Below, in pieces: positions 29,260 to 38,337 of a stretch of DNA of 58,936 bases. Numbering within the stretch: the stretch's first letter is position 1; every line of letters begins with the position of its first letter. The notes beneath the pieces are model-generated. The model saw nothing but the letters and a program-made list of their open reading frames with translations. It searched no databases and was not told the DNA's origin. The translations under genes and the position numbers were made by a program. This DNA comes from Candidatus Methanorudis spinitermitis (GTDB lineage: Archaea; Methanobacteriota; Methanobacteria; Methanobacteriales; Methanobacteriaceae), in contig JAITUQ010000006.1 of assembly GCA_031286225.1 (NCBI GenBank), positions 1-58,936 of the forward strand. Reading direction: 5' to 3'.

Positions 29260-29427
29260 ATGTACATATTAAGCTATTTTAATATATTAATTTGATGAAA
29301 AAAATAAAATGATAATAATCCTTTTAAAGATTTTTTTTATTAAAGTCTTTAAATATTAAAAATATACTTAATGTCTGTATAACAGTAAACAAACTATAAG
29401 TATCAAATGCAAATGTGCTGTCGGTTT

Positions 29428-29860
29428 TTAATAAGAAAAATAGGTTAAAACAACTCTTATAATTGTAGCTATTAGAAAAACCAAAATCCATAACCAAATA
29501 CTATCCAAAACACGGGTTTTTTTATTAGCTAAATAATATCCTAAAATAACAAAGCCAATTGGTCCTGCAAAATATGTTAAATTTAGGGAAAAACCAGGAA
29601 TAGCAAAAGTTATTAGGAAACGAGTTATAATCCAAATTATTAAAAAATATTCAATTTTATGTATTGAAGAATTTTTAATCCATTTATTTAGGATAGGGAC
29701 GAATAGATAAACAGTTAAAATCATCCAAACAAATTAAAAATGTAATAAATATCCTAAAAGCCCTAAAAACATCTTTTCAACGAAAATTAGTGCTGCGGGG
29801 AGTGTTGAAAAATATGAAGCTTTATTTTGAAACAATATGGCAAATATTATATAAATTATT
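29428..29860 (-). pseudogene. Acyltransferase-3 family remnant
   Basis: Residual O-acyltransferase membrane protein. The open part (29428-29724, 98 codons) has three or four helices including MILTVYLFVPILNKWI, typical of the family's mid-region. The same frame continues upstream across one in-frame TAA (about 29737-29739) with about 40 more family-like residues, then meets a TAG near 29860. There is no His-containing N-terminal catalytic region and no start codon. It is a decayed fragment of a surface-polysaccharide-type acetyltransferase. Confidence 0.65.
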
Positions 29861-30065
29861 AACTAAAAAACAAAAGGGATTAAAATATGAGGATACCTAG
29901 CTTATTAGCTAACAAAGGGCCATGAATTTGATTTTATATATAAATAAAATATGATAAAGTAAAAAAAAAGTTGCCATGTAAAATTTGCTAGAATGTAATA
30001 TATATAAAAAAAGAAAAAATAGAAAAAAGCTTTAAAATAAAAATAAAGCTTTTTTTGTTAATATA

Positions 30066-30617
30066 TTATAATTTAAATACTTCTTCTCCCCAGTCCTCAT
30101 TAATTATCATACCAGTACACATATAGATTCCTAAAAGTCCTGCTATAACTCCAATGATTCCACCGAGAGTAAGGAATATAGCTATTGCAGAAACATAGAA
30201 AATTCCTAATGTTAAGAATAATAAGAAAACGAGTAAAAGAAGAGCTTTCAGTGTTATGATACTTTTTAAAGTGTCTATAAACAACAATAATGAATAGAGT
30301 GCAAATAAAAGTAAATAAACTCCGATTCCAACACTATCTGCAGCTATAACTGGTCCTATTGTAGGTAAAAGCAAAATTAAAACTAATGATAGCCAAAACA
30401 GTCCAAATGATACGAACACTGTTCCTGCAAATGTATTCCCAAGTTTTAATTCAAAAATTCCTGCAATAATCTCTGCAAAACCACCTAAAACAATAGCTAC
30501 TGCTATGATTGCTATTGAAAGATCGAGTACTCCTAAATTAGCTAAACTAAGTAAAACGGTTGTAACACCAAATCCGAACAATCCTAATGCTGTTGGATTT
30601 GCAACTTTTGTTTCCAT
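30066..30617 (-). CDS. GPR1/FUN34/YaaH (SatP) family acetate/organic acid transporter
   Basis: A 183-residue protein with six helices and the family motif NPTALGLFGFG (residues 7-17). SatP-type proteins move acetate and succinate with protons. A GGTGAAAAAATG context fixes the start. It lies downstream of the alcohol dehydrogenase/NpdG group in the same orientation after a 187-base gap, so a link to acetate uptake or export during alcohol or H2 metabolism is plausible. Confidence 0.85.
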   Translation of the reverse strand: METKVANPTALGLFGFGVTTVLLSLANLGVLDLSIAIIAVAIVLGGFAEIIAGIFELKLGNTFAGTVFVSFGLFWLSLVLILLLPTIGPVIAADSVGIGVYLLLFALYSLLLFIDTLKSIITLKALLLLVFLLFLTLGIFYVSAIAIFLTLGGIIGVIAGLLGIYMCTGMIINEDWGEEVFKL

Positions 30618-30804
30618 TTTTTCACCTGTTATAAAAATATAGTATTTTAAAAATTCAATGTTATCTGAATTCTATAAAGTTTTATTATAATAAACCACAA
30701 ATTAACTCAAAACAGAAATAAAAATAAAAAAAATAAAGTATAAGTTAAATTATTGTATTCTATTTATTTAAGCTAGTAAACAGAAATATAAATCTTTAGC
30801 TAAT

Positions 30805-31098
30805 TTATAGTTCTATCTCTTCAGATGAATAAACAGAAATTTTTAAATCTTTAGTTAAATCTTCGATAGCAGATTCAAATTTTATAAAATGATCTTGTTT
30901 TAAATGAGACTCTAAAAATTCTTTCCCTTCCCATTTTTCAACAAAAAGAAGAGTATTTTCACCAACAATAGGATCATATAAATTGTAATCAATACAACCT
31001 TTCTCAGCACGAGTATCATCAATTAATGATTTTGCTTCGTTTATGATTTCATTTTTCATCCCATCTTTAGAAGTCACTTTAGCTAATACTATAAGCAT
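30805..31098 (-). CDS. Antibiotic biosynthesis monooxygenase (ABM/YgiN)-fold protein
   Basis: A 97-residue single-domain ferredoxin-like fold: MLIVLAKVTSKDG start, CIDYNLYDPIVGENTLLFVEKWEG middle, and HLKQDHFIKFES. The ABM family includes quinol monooxygenases; in anaerobes the role may be binding or detoxification. I use the ATG at 31098, preceded by GAGGG; an earlier Met at 31143 would read through that site. It stands between npdG and the SatP-like gene. Confidence 0.78.
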   Translation of the reverse strand: MLIVLAKVTSKDGMKNEIINEAKSLIDDTRAEKGCIDYNLYDPIVGENTLLFVEKWEGKEFLESHLKQDHFIKFESAIEDLTKDLKISVYSSEEIEL

Positions 31099-31345
31099 GT
31101 TTACCCTCTCAAATATTAATTTATTTAAGTTTATACTGTTCACTGATTTTGTTGACTAAAATATTAAATCTAGAAGATTATTTATTTAACTAATTAAATT
31201 AAATAATCTTAATCAATGAAGATAAGATTTTCAACAAAAAGTTCTCCTAGATTATAATAAATTAGCACTGTATTTCACATTTGAGCAAATAGTTACGAAC
31301 ACAGTAAATATTAATATATAATTTATATTCTATAAGTCAAATCAT

Positions 31346-32026
31346 TTAATCTAATTTTAATCCTGTAATTCTAAGTCCACCATAGTGAGATTTATATTTT
31401 ATGTTTAAACCAATAAGCAATGGAGTTATTTTTTCAACTATTCTTGCTCTTTCTAAAGGTCCACAATCAATACATTTAACTCCTGGTATTTTATCTATTA
31501 ATGCCATAGCTGTTTTTTTAGCTTCTGCATCATCTCCAGATACTAGACAATCACAGTCAATTTCTTCATTAAAATTCATAAGATGAGAGTTACTGATGTT
31601 GTTAAATGCAGAAACAACTTTCACGCCTGTGCCTTTTAATATTTCAGCTGTTCGCTCAGCAGCAGATCCCTGCCATAAGTCAACATATCTCATAGGAGGT
31701 CCACCAACTACAGTGTCCAAAGGAACTGTAGCATCAATTAGAATTTTGTCACCGACAAAATCTTTAACAGTTTTTAAGGTTCCCATTTGAGCTGCCAATG
31801 GAACGGTTAATATTAAAACATCCCCTTTATCTGCAGCATCTTCATTTGCCATTCCAGACAAATTTGGAATATCTTTTTTTTCTAAAAGCTCTTTAACCTT
31901 ATCTACAGCCGCTACAGCTTTTTCAGCTTTTCTTGAGCCAATAATAACTTCTTCACCTTGTTGGACAAACCGGACAACAATTCCTAATCCTTGATCTCCA
32001 GTTCCACCAAGTACAGATATCTTCAT
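31346..32026 (-). CDS. npdG: F420H2:NADP+ oxidoreductase (Fno/NpdG)
   Basis: A 226-residue enzyme that moves hydride between F420 and NADP. It has the NADP-binding start MKISVLGGTGDQGLG (residues 1-15), the GSRKAEKA phosphate-binding loop, and the later DATVPLD, SAFNNISNSHLMNF and PLERARIVEKITPLLIGLN stretches characteristic of Fno. GGTGG precedes the ATG at 32026; a TTG one codon upstream is less likely. It follows the alcohol dehydrogenase by 50 bases, so NADPH made by that enzyme would be turned into F420H2 for methanogenesis. Confidence 0.94.
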   Translation of the reverse strand: MKISVLGGTGDQGLGIVVRFVQQGEEVIIGSRKAEKAVAAVDKVKELLEKKDIPNLSGMANEDAADKGDVLILTVPLAAQMGTLKTVKDFVGDKILIDATVPLDTVVGGPPMRYVDLWQGSAAERTAEILKGTGVKVVSAFNNISNSHLMNFNEEIDCDCLVSGDDAEAKKTAMALIDKIPGVKCIDCGPLERARIVEKITPLLIGLNIKYKSHYGGLRITGLKLD

Positions 32027-32076
32027 CAAACCACCTGAATAAAAAAAAATAAATTAAGGAATAAATAGATATTTAT

Positions 32077-33144
32077 CTATAAATTCTCATCAACTATAAC
32101 AACAGGTTTAATTAAGTCTCTTGGTTTATCTTTCATCAACATTAAAGCTTCTTCGACTTTATCAAAACCATGGAATACATGTGTAGCCATTAATGCTGGG
32201 TCCATACGACCATATTTAACTATATCTGCTAATCTTTCCATTCTGACTCTTCCACCAGGACATAATCCTGTAGCTATATTTATATCAGCCATTCCAACTC
32301 CCCAACCTTCACGAGGAATTGGTAAGGTGTCACCAGTACCAAAGTAGTTTATATTTGAAACAACAGATCCAGCTCTTGCAGCATTGATAGCATCTATTAA
32401 TATATCAGGTCCTCCTCCAGCTACGACTACTGAATCTACACCTTCACCACCAGTAGCTTCAACAATTTGATCCGCTGTATTTCCATCTTTATAGGATACA
32501 ATATCAGTTGCTCCATATGCTTTAGCTACTTCTACACACTTAGGACGAGTACCTACTGCAAATATTCTTCCAGCTCCTTGTAATTCAGCACCAGCTATAG
32601 CACTTAAACCAACAGGTCCAATACCTAAAACAGCTACTGAACCACCTAATGGAATATTAGAATTTTCAGCGCCCATAAATCCAGTAGTTAACATATCTGG
32701 AATCATAACTGCTGCTTCAAGTGGCATTCCTTCAGGTAAGTGTGCAAGATTCCAGTCAGCTACATTAACATGGAAATATTCTCCAAATACTCCATCTTTA
32801 AAGTTTGAAAACTTCCATCCACCAAGAGCTCCTCCAGTTTGTGATGAAAATCCTCTTAGTGCAGCATCAGAATACCAGTCAGGAGTAATAGCTGGGACAA
32901 TTACCTTATCACCAGGTTTAAAGTCTTTGACTTCACTACCGACTTCATCAACAACACCTAATGCTTCATGTCCTAAAATCATGTCAGTTCTTTCACCAAC
33001 AGCTCCTTCCCATACAGTATGTATATCAGAAGTACAAGGTGCCAAAGCTATAGGCCTTACAAGAGCATCATATGCACCAATATCTGGTTTATCTTTTTCT
33101 ACCCATCCGACTTCACCAATTTTTTTCATTGCGAATCCTTTCAT
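32077..33144 (-). CDS. adh: NADP-dependent secondary alcohol dehydrogenase (isopropanol type)
   Basis: A 355-residue zinc medium-chain dehydrogenase, very close in sequence to the Thermoanaerobacter/Clostridium secondary alcohol dehydrogenases. Zinc ligands Cys37, His59 and Asp150 are all present (LAPCTSD, LGHEA, MIPDM). The GIGPVG nucleotide loop is at about 174-179, and GTR at about 198-200 fits NADP preference. It oxidises 2-propanol-type alcohols to ketones, or the reverse. Paired with npdG downstream it can supply F420H2, as in methanogens that use secondary alcohols. Strong match over full length. Confidence 0.94.
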   Translation of the reverse strand: MKGFAMKKIGEVGWVEKDKPDIGAYDALVRPIALAPCTSDIHTVWEGAVGERTDMILGHEALGVVDEVGSEVKDFKPGDKVIVPAITPDWYSDAALRGFSSQTGGALGGWKFSNFKDGVFGEYFHVNVADWNLAHLPEGMPLEAAVMIPDMLTTGFMGAENSNIPLGGSVAVLGIGPVGLSAIAGAELQGAGRIFAVGTRPKCVEVAKAYGATDIVSYKDGNTADQIVEATGGEGVDSVVVAGGGPDILIDAINAARAGSVVSNINYFGTGDTLPIPREGWGVGMADINIATGLCPGGRVRMERLADIVKYGRMDPALMATHVFHGFDKVEEALMLMKDKPRDLIKPVVIVDENL

Positions 33145-33494
33145 ATTTTTTTCCTCGGCAAATTTTTAAGCTAACACAATTTTAATTTATAAATGCATTA
33201 ACTTATAGTAAATTTGATGAATACAGTATTTAAATTTTTATATTTAATTTTTATATTATTTTAGTCGTGATAATAGATTGGAAAGTTATTTTTATATTAA
33301 TATTAAAAAATTTAATAAATAATTAAATAATAAAGATTTTAAGTAAAATAAATATTTTAAATAATCATTAAAGCTAGATAAAGCAATGTCATGGTAAAAA
33401 AATTTGGAAAATAATATTTTCAAATATAGCATCTATTATATTTATTTATTTTTATTTATATAGTTTTTATTTTTGTTTGACAAATATTTTGGAT
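33145..33494. other. 350-base gap, adh promoter and edge of the IS630-like element
   Basis: No gene. The adh leader has an AAATTT/TATTTAAA-rich stretch (33215-33245) that likely includes the promoter. Near 33476 a TTTGACAAATATTTT word resembles TTTGACATATTTATA just beyond the other side of the transposase genes (read on the opposite strand at about 35107-35121), so these may be the element ends; no clear target duplication was found. Confidence 0.35.
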
Positions 33495-34301
33495 TTACCA
33501 GTTTAAATTGTTTTTTGGGTTAAGTTTTTTGATTATTGGTTTTATATAATCTTCAAGCACTGTTTTCCACTTATTTTTTGAAGGTACTGTGTTATAAAAT
33601 GATTTTGTCATTTCTTCTTCTAATATTCTTTTAGTTTCTTCTATTGATATTTTTGTCACGTTTTTCACATTTTCTATTTTGTAAGCTGAAATATCTCTTT
33701 TGCCTGTGTACCATACTTTTTCTACTGGTTGTAATTCAGGTGAATATGCGGGTAGTGGTAATAACTCTATATTTAGTTCTTTTGCTTTTTCTTTGAAAAT
33801 ATGTGCTTTGTGTGATGGAAAATTGTCTAGCATTAAAATTATATCTCCTGTGGGATTATTTTTTCTTAGTAGTTCTAATGTTGTGGCTAAGGTTTCTGCT
33901 TTAGAATTTTCTATAAAAGTTATAGTGTCCACTCCATTTGTTGTTAGTGAATAGGCTCCAACAGTATTATTTTTAACTTTAGTAGTGTTTTTTATCATTT
34001 TAGGTTTAGTTAAAGACCATACTCTAGTATTGTTCGCTGCGAATTGTTGTGATGTTTCGTCGTAGCTGAAAATTAATAATGGTTCATTTGTTTCTAAATT
34101 TGTGATAGTTATGTTTTCATTGTCATATTTTAATTGATATTTTTTTAGTTTATGGTACATTTTCAGTCTAAATATTCCTTTGTAGTAAGGTGATTGTCTG
34201 TAATCTTTGTTATATGGTTTAGAAAACTTTGCTTTGAAAATTTTTCTTAATATTACTCTTGTATAAGAATAAGAATATTTTTTTCCGCTTATTTCTTTCA
34301 T
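33495..34301 (-). CDS. IS630-type transposase, DDE catalytic half (ORF2)
   Basis: A 268-codon frame with the DDE_3 core: FSYDETSQQ (first Asp, about residue 78), MLDNFPSHKA (second Asp, about 158) and LPAYSPELQPVEKVW (final catalytic acid, about 182-196). In the same frame, coding character extends upstream of the ATG (DWLTWGITGLMKEISG) into the end of ORF1, so it is made as a fusion through slippage at the A6 run near 34335-34340, or the break is recent. The catalytic residues look intact. Confidence 0.82.
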   Translation of the reverse strand: MKEISGKKYSYSYTRVILRKIFKAKFSKPYNKDYRQSPYYKGIFRLKMYHKLKKYQLKYDNENITITNLETNEPLLIFSYDETSQQFAANNTRVWSLTKPKMIKNTTKVKNNTVGAYSLTTNGVDTITFIENSKAETLATTLELLRKNNPTGDIILMLDNFPSHKAHIFKEKAKELNIELLPLPAYSPELQPVEKVWYTGKRDISAYKIENVKNVTKISIEETKRILEEEMTKSFYNTVPSKNKWKTVLEDYIKPIIKKLNPKNNLNW

Positions 34302-34321
34302 TAATCCTGTTATCCCCCATG

Positions 34322-35104
34322 TTAACCAATCATCTCTTTTTTGGAGTTTTTTTTTATACTATCTACATGTTCTAGTGTTAAATCAGATTTGCGGCCTTGA
34401 CCAGGCTTATGAAGAAGACCAGAATATTGGTTTTTATTCCATTTTCGTAGCCAATTATTCCCTGTAGCTATTGTAACTCCTAAAAAATAAGAAGAATTAG
34501 CAGTAGAAAGACCTATTTTTTTTAATAACAAAAAAATTAGTCTTTTTAAAACATCAACTCGTTTTTCATCTTTGATTAAGTTAACAATATCTTGAAGTTC
34601 TTCTTTTTCCTTATTTGACAAATCTTTGAAACTTTCAATTTGGTTTTTAATCTTGCTTCTTTCTTTTAATTTTTTATCATGAAGGTTTTCTATTTCCACA
34701 TCAAAAACATTTATTAATAGTTTCCTAACACCAAAATAAGAATATTTAACATCCCACTTTTCTTTAATTAAATTTTCCACATCCGAGATTATCCATTTAT
34801 CTTTTGTATCTAAAATTTCTTCCAATTCTTTCATTTGCACATCATTTAATTTAGATTTACGACCTTGACCTTTTTTAGGCAAAAGAGCACTATATCCTCC
34901 TTCATTCCATAAATCTTCCATATAATATGCAGTAGATTTCGGAATTTTCGCAAGTTTATAAGATTCCACACTAGTAAAACCCATAGCCTTAAATCTAAAA
35001 TAATACAACTTAATTAAGATTTTCACATCCCTCTCATGAGTTATTAAAAAATCAATTTCATTTAAAGAAAGATCACTCCTCGATTGCAAATCTTCTAAAT
35101 TCAT
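34322..35104 (-). CDS. IS630-type transposase, DNA-binding half with duplicated HTH (ORF1)
   Basis: A 260-residue protein with two copies of a helix-turn-helix/winged-helix unit. The first is at about 30-135 (AKIPKSTAYYMEDLWNEGGYSALLPKKGQGRKSKL) and the second at about 185-255 (LGVTIATGNNWLRKWNKNQYSGLLHKPGQGRKSDL); both end in the same GQGRKS turn. Usual IS630 transposases have only one such unit. The frame stops just after an A6 run where a -1 shift leads into ORF2. Confidence 0.78.
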   Translation of the reverse strand: MNLEDLQSRSDLSLNEIDFLITHERDVKILIKLYYFRFKAMGFTSVESYKLAKIPKSTAYYMEDLWNEGGYSALLPKKGQGRKSKLNDVQMKELEEILDTKDKWIISDVENLIKEKWDVKYSYFGVRKLLINVFDVEIENLHDKKLKERSKIKNQIESFKDLSNKEKEELQDIVNLIKDEKRVDVLKRLIFLLLKKIGLSTANSSYFLGVTIATGNNWLRKWNKNQYSGLLHKPGQGRKSDLTLEHVDSIKKNSKKEMIG

Positions 35105-35195
35105 GATATAAATATGTCAAAAAAGACATATAAAACTTACTCCTAATTTTTTTTCAAATAGAAATAAAAATAAATTTCTTAGACACTATATTTTC

Positions 35196-35305
35196 GAGGG
35201 TGTCAAAAAGTGTGGAGTTTTTTGGAAAAATTTGCTTTTTATTTATAAACCTTTATAAGTAAACTTGAAATTTTAGAAAAAAACTCCACAAAAATTTACA
35301 CCCTC
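35196..35305. mobile_element. 110-bp MITE with inverted ends and 8-bp target duplication
   Basis: Begins GAGGGTGTCAAAAAGTGTGG and ends with the complement of GAGGGTGTAAATTTTTGTGG, giving imperfect inverted ends that share GAGGGTGT and GTGGAGTTTTTT. The 8-bp word ATATTTTC flanks both sides exactly, as expected for a target duplication. A related 100-bp copy lies at 53431-53530. It carries no gene and sits between the two divergent IS630-like elements. Confidence 0.75.
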
Positions 35306-35428
35306 ATATTTTCACATGGTCTTTATATTGTTATTAATCTATTTTTTTTTATATTTTCTATTTTTTGAATAGTAATATTTTTATATTAAAATGGATATAA
35401 TAGTTTTGTTATGGGGTTTTTGATATTT

Positions 35429-36208
35429 ATGAATGGTGATAATTTATTAAATGTGGATATAGTTAAGTTAGCTATAAAAAGTGAAGATGATGTAAGTGTG
35501 TTGAGGAAATTGTATTTTTTATTAGATGTTTTCACAATACCTGGTGTTCCTGAAGCTTGTGAGTTGCATGGTATTTCAAAGGTAAGTGGTTATAAATACA
35601 AAAAACTATTCGAAGTTAAAGGTGTTAACGGGTTAAAAAATAAAAAATCAAGTGGAAGAAGGAAAAAATTAAATTCAAAGCAAGAAAAAATCTTGAAAAA
35701 TGAAATAAGGTTGGGAAACTTAAAATCTAATCGTGAAGTTAAAAGTTTTATATTGGAAAAATTCAATGTTAATCTTTCTAGAAATTGGATTTCTTTGCTA
35801 TTTTCAAAATTAACAGAAGAAGATAACATCATATATCCATTAAAAAAGAAAAAAACGGTGAAAAAATATGATAGTAGTATTGTGAAGTCTGATAAAGCTA
35901 CTAAAATAATTTGGCTGTCTAATAATCTTTTTATATTGGAACATATGAGTCGTGAGGAATTAGCATATGTTATTAAGACTGAAAAAGATGAAAAACTACT
36001 TAAAAGACATATGTTTATCCAATTTTTATATTTGACAAAAAATATTAAGAAATCTTCATTATTAATGGGAATATCAGAACAAAATGGACGAAATTGGATT
36101 GATTTATGGAATCAAAACGGAGAAAAAGGGTTAATAATACAATGTGGCGGAGGCAGACCATTCACTAATTTCAAAAGAATAATTGGAAAAAAATACGAAA
36201 ATATCTAA
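35429..36208 (+). CDS. IS630-type transposase DNA-binding half, second element (ORF1)
   Basis: About 259 residues, same architecture as the protein at 34322-35104: two HTH units (ELHGISKVSGYKYKKLFEVKGVNGLKNKKSSGRRKKL and LMGISEQNGRNWIDLWNQNGEKGLI) but clearly diverged. I start at the second Met (35429), which aligns with the relative. Downstream the DDE half is decayed and interrupted by another insertion, so the product cannot transpose by itself. Confidence 0.7.
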   Translation: MNGDNLLNVDIVKLAIKSEDDVSVLRKLYFLLDVFTIPGVPEACELHGISKVSGYKYKKLFEVKGVNGLKNKKSSGRRKKLNSKQEKILKNEIRLGNLKSNREVKSFILEKFNVNLSRNWISLLFSKLTEEDNIIYPLKKKKTVKKYDSSIVKSDKATKIIWLSNNLFILEHMSREELAYVIKTEKDEKLLKRHMFIQFLYLTKNIKKSSLLMGISEQNGRNWIDLWNQNGEKGLIIQCGGGRPFTNFKRIIGKKYENI

Positions 36209-36457
36209 AAAATAACAAAATAAGAACCATACCCTGAAGCACATAATTATATATTAAAAAACTACGGTGTATAATCACGGCATGCCTCATTTAAAGAAGG
36301 ATATTAAAAAAAACTAAAATTTGGCTATGGTAAACCATTCACAATTTTATAAAAATCAGCCAGAAAAAATGCTTTAGAAACATTCATAGAAACCGTAAAA
36401 ACACTTGAAAAGCAATGATAAAAATCTTTTTCATAGATCAAACATAACATACAATAG

Positions 36458-37734
36458 TAGGGTTCTAGATTTTTTTCATTTTTTGGAATGATGTTTGACC
36501 TTATTTTTCTATTTTCCAAGTAGTATGTTTTTGTGTTTGTAAAAGTACAAATTAATTTTTTGTTAAAAAAATAATGAAGTGTTATTTCAATTGAAAAGTT
36601 AATATAGGGGGAAGGATAAACTTCCATTGTGATTATAATGAAGTTTTCCTTATATTATGATGAAAACGACTTCAAGTGGATATTGTTGGTTGAAATACTT
36701 AAAGTTTTTGATTCTAGAGAAGCTGATCAAGAATTAGCTAAAAATGGAATTAGTCCATTATATCGTAGTCGTGATGTTTTAAAAGTTATTATGATTGCTT
36801 TATTTTTTGATTTAGATATTTTTTACACTGTTTCAGAGCTTAATCGGGATAAAAAGCTCAAAAAACAATTGATGATTGATGAGGTTTATAGTGCAGATCA
36901 GATATATGAGTTTTTATCACGATTTAGTGAGAAATTATTCTATGAATTTATTATTAAACTATTAAACCCCCTTAATTTTAAGAATACTCGTGGAATTAGG
37001 AATATTATAGTTGATGGGACTGATATACAGATTGATTTAAATTGGCTTGGTCGTAGAATTTCTAAGAAAAGTTTAGAGAAAAAACCTTATAAATGGGGTT
37101 ATTCAAGCTCAAAAAGGTATTTTATTGGGTTAAAACTAACGCTTGCAATAGATTGTAAAACAATGCAACCAATAGCTATGTTATTACATGAAGGCACTCC
37201 AAACGATGCTAAATTATTCGATGAAATAATGAATGAACTAAAAATATTATTCGATGAAATAATGAATGAACTAAAAATAAGAAGAATTATCAGAAAAGGA
37301 AATAGATTATTCTTTGATAAAGGATATTTCAGTAAAGATAACTACCAAATAGCAATAATGAAATATAAAACATCTTTTTTAATATTTCCACAAGGTAAAA
37401 ATCCGTTAAAAGCAATTAAAAACCATTTGTCCTATCTTTTAGAATCTTTTAATGGTAGAACATTAGATAAAGAGTATTATATTGCATTATACAAAAGAGC
37501 CATAGAAATGTTGAAAAAATGGAAAGTTATAAAGGCATGAGAAGTAAAATCGAAGATTTTAACAAATTACTCAAAGTAGGACTCTCTTTAAGAAAAATAC
37601 ACAGCTATACAAAAGAATCAATCCATAAAACAGTGTGGTTAAATGTACTTTTAGGAGGGATAATCACATCTCTTGGATTTCGCACAAAGAAAGAAATACA
37701 ACGACTCACTGAAATGTAAAAATCTAGCACCCTA
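36458..37734 (+). mobile_element. 1277-bp IS4-type insertion sequence with TIRs and 7-bp target duplication
   Basis: Left end TAGGGTTCTAGATTTTT (36458) and right end, read inward, TAGGGTGCTAGATTTTT: 17 bases with one mismatch. The flanking words ACAATAG at 36451-36457 and 37735-37741 are identical and mark a 7-bp target duplication. It sits inside an older IS630-like relic, so it came later. It carries one transposase gene broken by a -1 shift. Confidence 0.88.
36638..37719 (+). pseudogene. IS4-type DDE transposase in two frames (-1 shift)
   Basis: Frame 1 (36638-37540) has IVDGTDIQIDLNW (first Asp), HEGTPNDAKLFDEIM (second Asp) and FFDKGYFSKDNY. Frame 2 (37519-37719) continues with RSKIEDFNKLLKVGLSLRKI, which has the catalytic Glu. 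The switch is a -1 slip at AAAAAA (37513-37518), so the protein is complete only by slippage or before a base loss. A 33-bp in-frame tandem duplication (37214-37246 and 37247-37279) repeats LFDEIMNELKI. It may be inactive. Confidence 0.78.
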
Positions 37735-38337
37735 ACAATAGAAGAATGGAAGAATTTTATATCCACTAGAAGAAAAAAAAAACATTTTAAAAGTACCTGA
37801 CGAAAGAATTTGTGCTAACATGACAGGAGCATTAGTTATTAATGGAAACAACTTAATTTTAGCAATGCCAAAAACTAATGCATTTTGTATGGGCGTTTTT
37901 CTATTAAAATTACTTGAAAAAAATGTAAACAATGAAAAAACTATAGATTAGAAATTAACCAAGTATTAAAAAATCCAAAAATAACAGATCAATACATTAT
38001 TGAAAAAAATAATGGAAAAACATCTAACAACTGAAGAATTTAAAGAAGCAATGGAAAAAGTAATTATTGCCAAAAATTCGGTGCTTCACTATAATGGTCA
38101 AAATAATTTTAAGCATTGTAAAATCAGAGATCTTGGAAAATTAGAAAAAGGGAAGTTTTTCTTTATTTTTTAAGATTTTTATATTTATTAAATATAAATT
38201 TTTAATAATTGTTTTCACGCGTTTTTTAGACTGAAGATCCATAGGAATTATAAATAATATTCTGTAAAATCAAGTTAAAGATGAAAAATAATAAAAATTT
38301 AAGGATTATAGATTTAAGAATTATAAAATAGGTATAC

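Larger units (their letters stand above)
33470..35130 (-). mobile_element. IS630-like insertion sequence with split transposase
   Basis: The two minus-strand reading frames below form one transposase of the IS630/Tc1 type, joined by a -1 frameshift at an A6 run. Ends are approximate: weakly similar TTTGACA-containing words flank the genes inversely. A small dyad ATGTC-6-GACAT (35114-35129) sits just before the first ORF. A related but decayed element lies head to head at 35411-38172. Confidence 0.75.
36209..38172 (+). pseudogene. Decayed IS630-type DDE half, split by an IS4-type element
   Basis: Before the insertion, 36209-36457 holds frame-broken pieces recalling the IS630 region (YGKPFTIL, KNALETFIETVKTL, KIFFIDQT). 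After it, 37735-38172 continues with KVPDERICANMTGALVINGNNLILAMPKTNAFCMGVFLLKLLEKN, which lines up with the GAYSLTTNGVDTITFIENSKAETLATTLELLRKN part of the intact relative, and a C-terminal piece at about 38010-38172. Several stops and shifts are present. The interrupting element occupies 36458-37734. Confidence 0.65.

Noticed and set aside
36325..36627. 100-codon minus-strand frame across the left end of the IS4-type element
   Set aside because: It spans the insertion junction and the terminal repeat, so it cannot be an ancestral gene.
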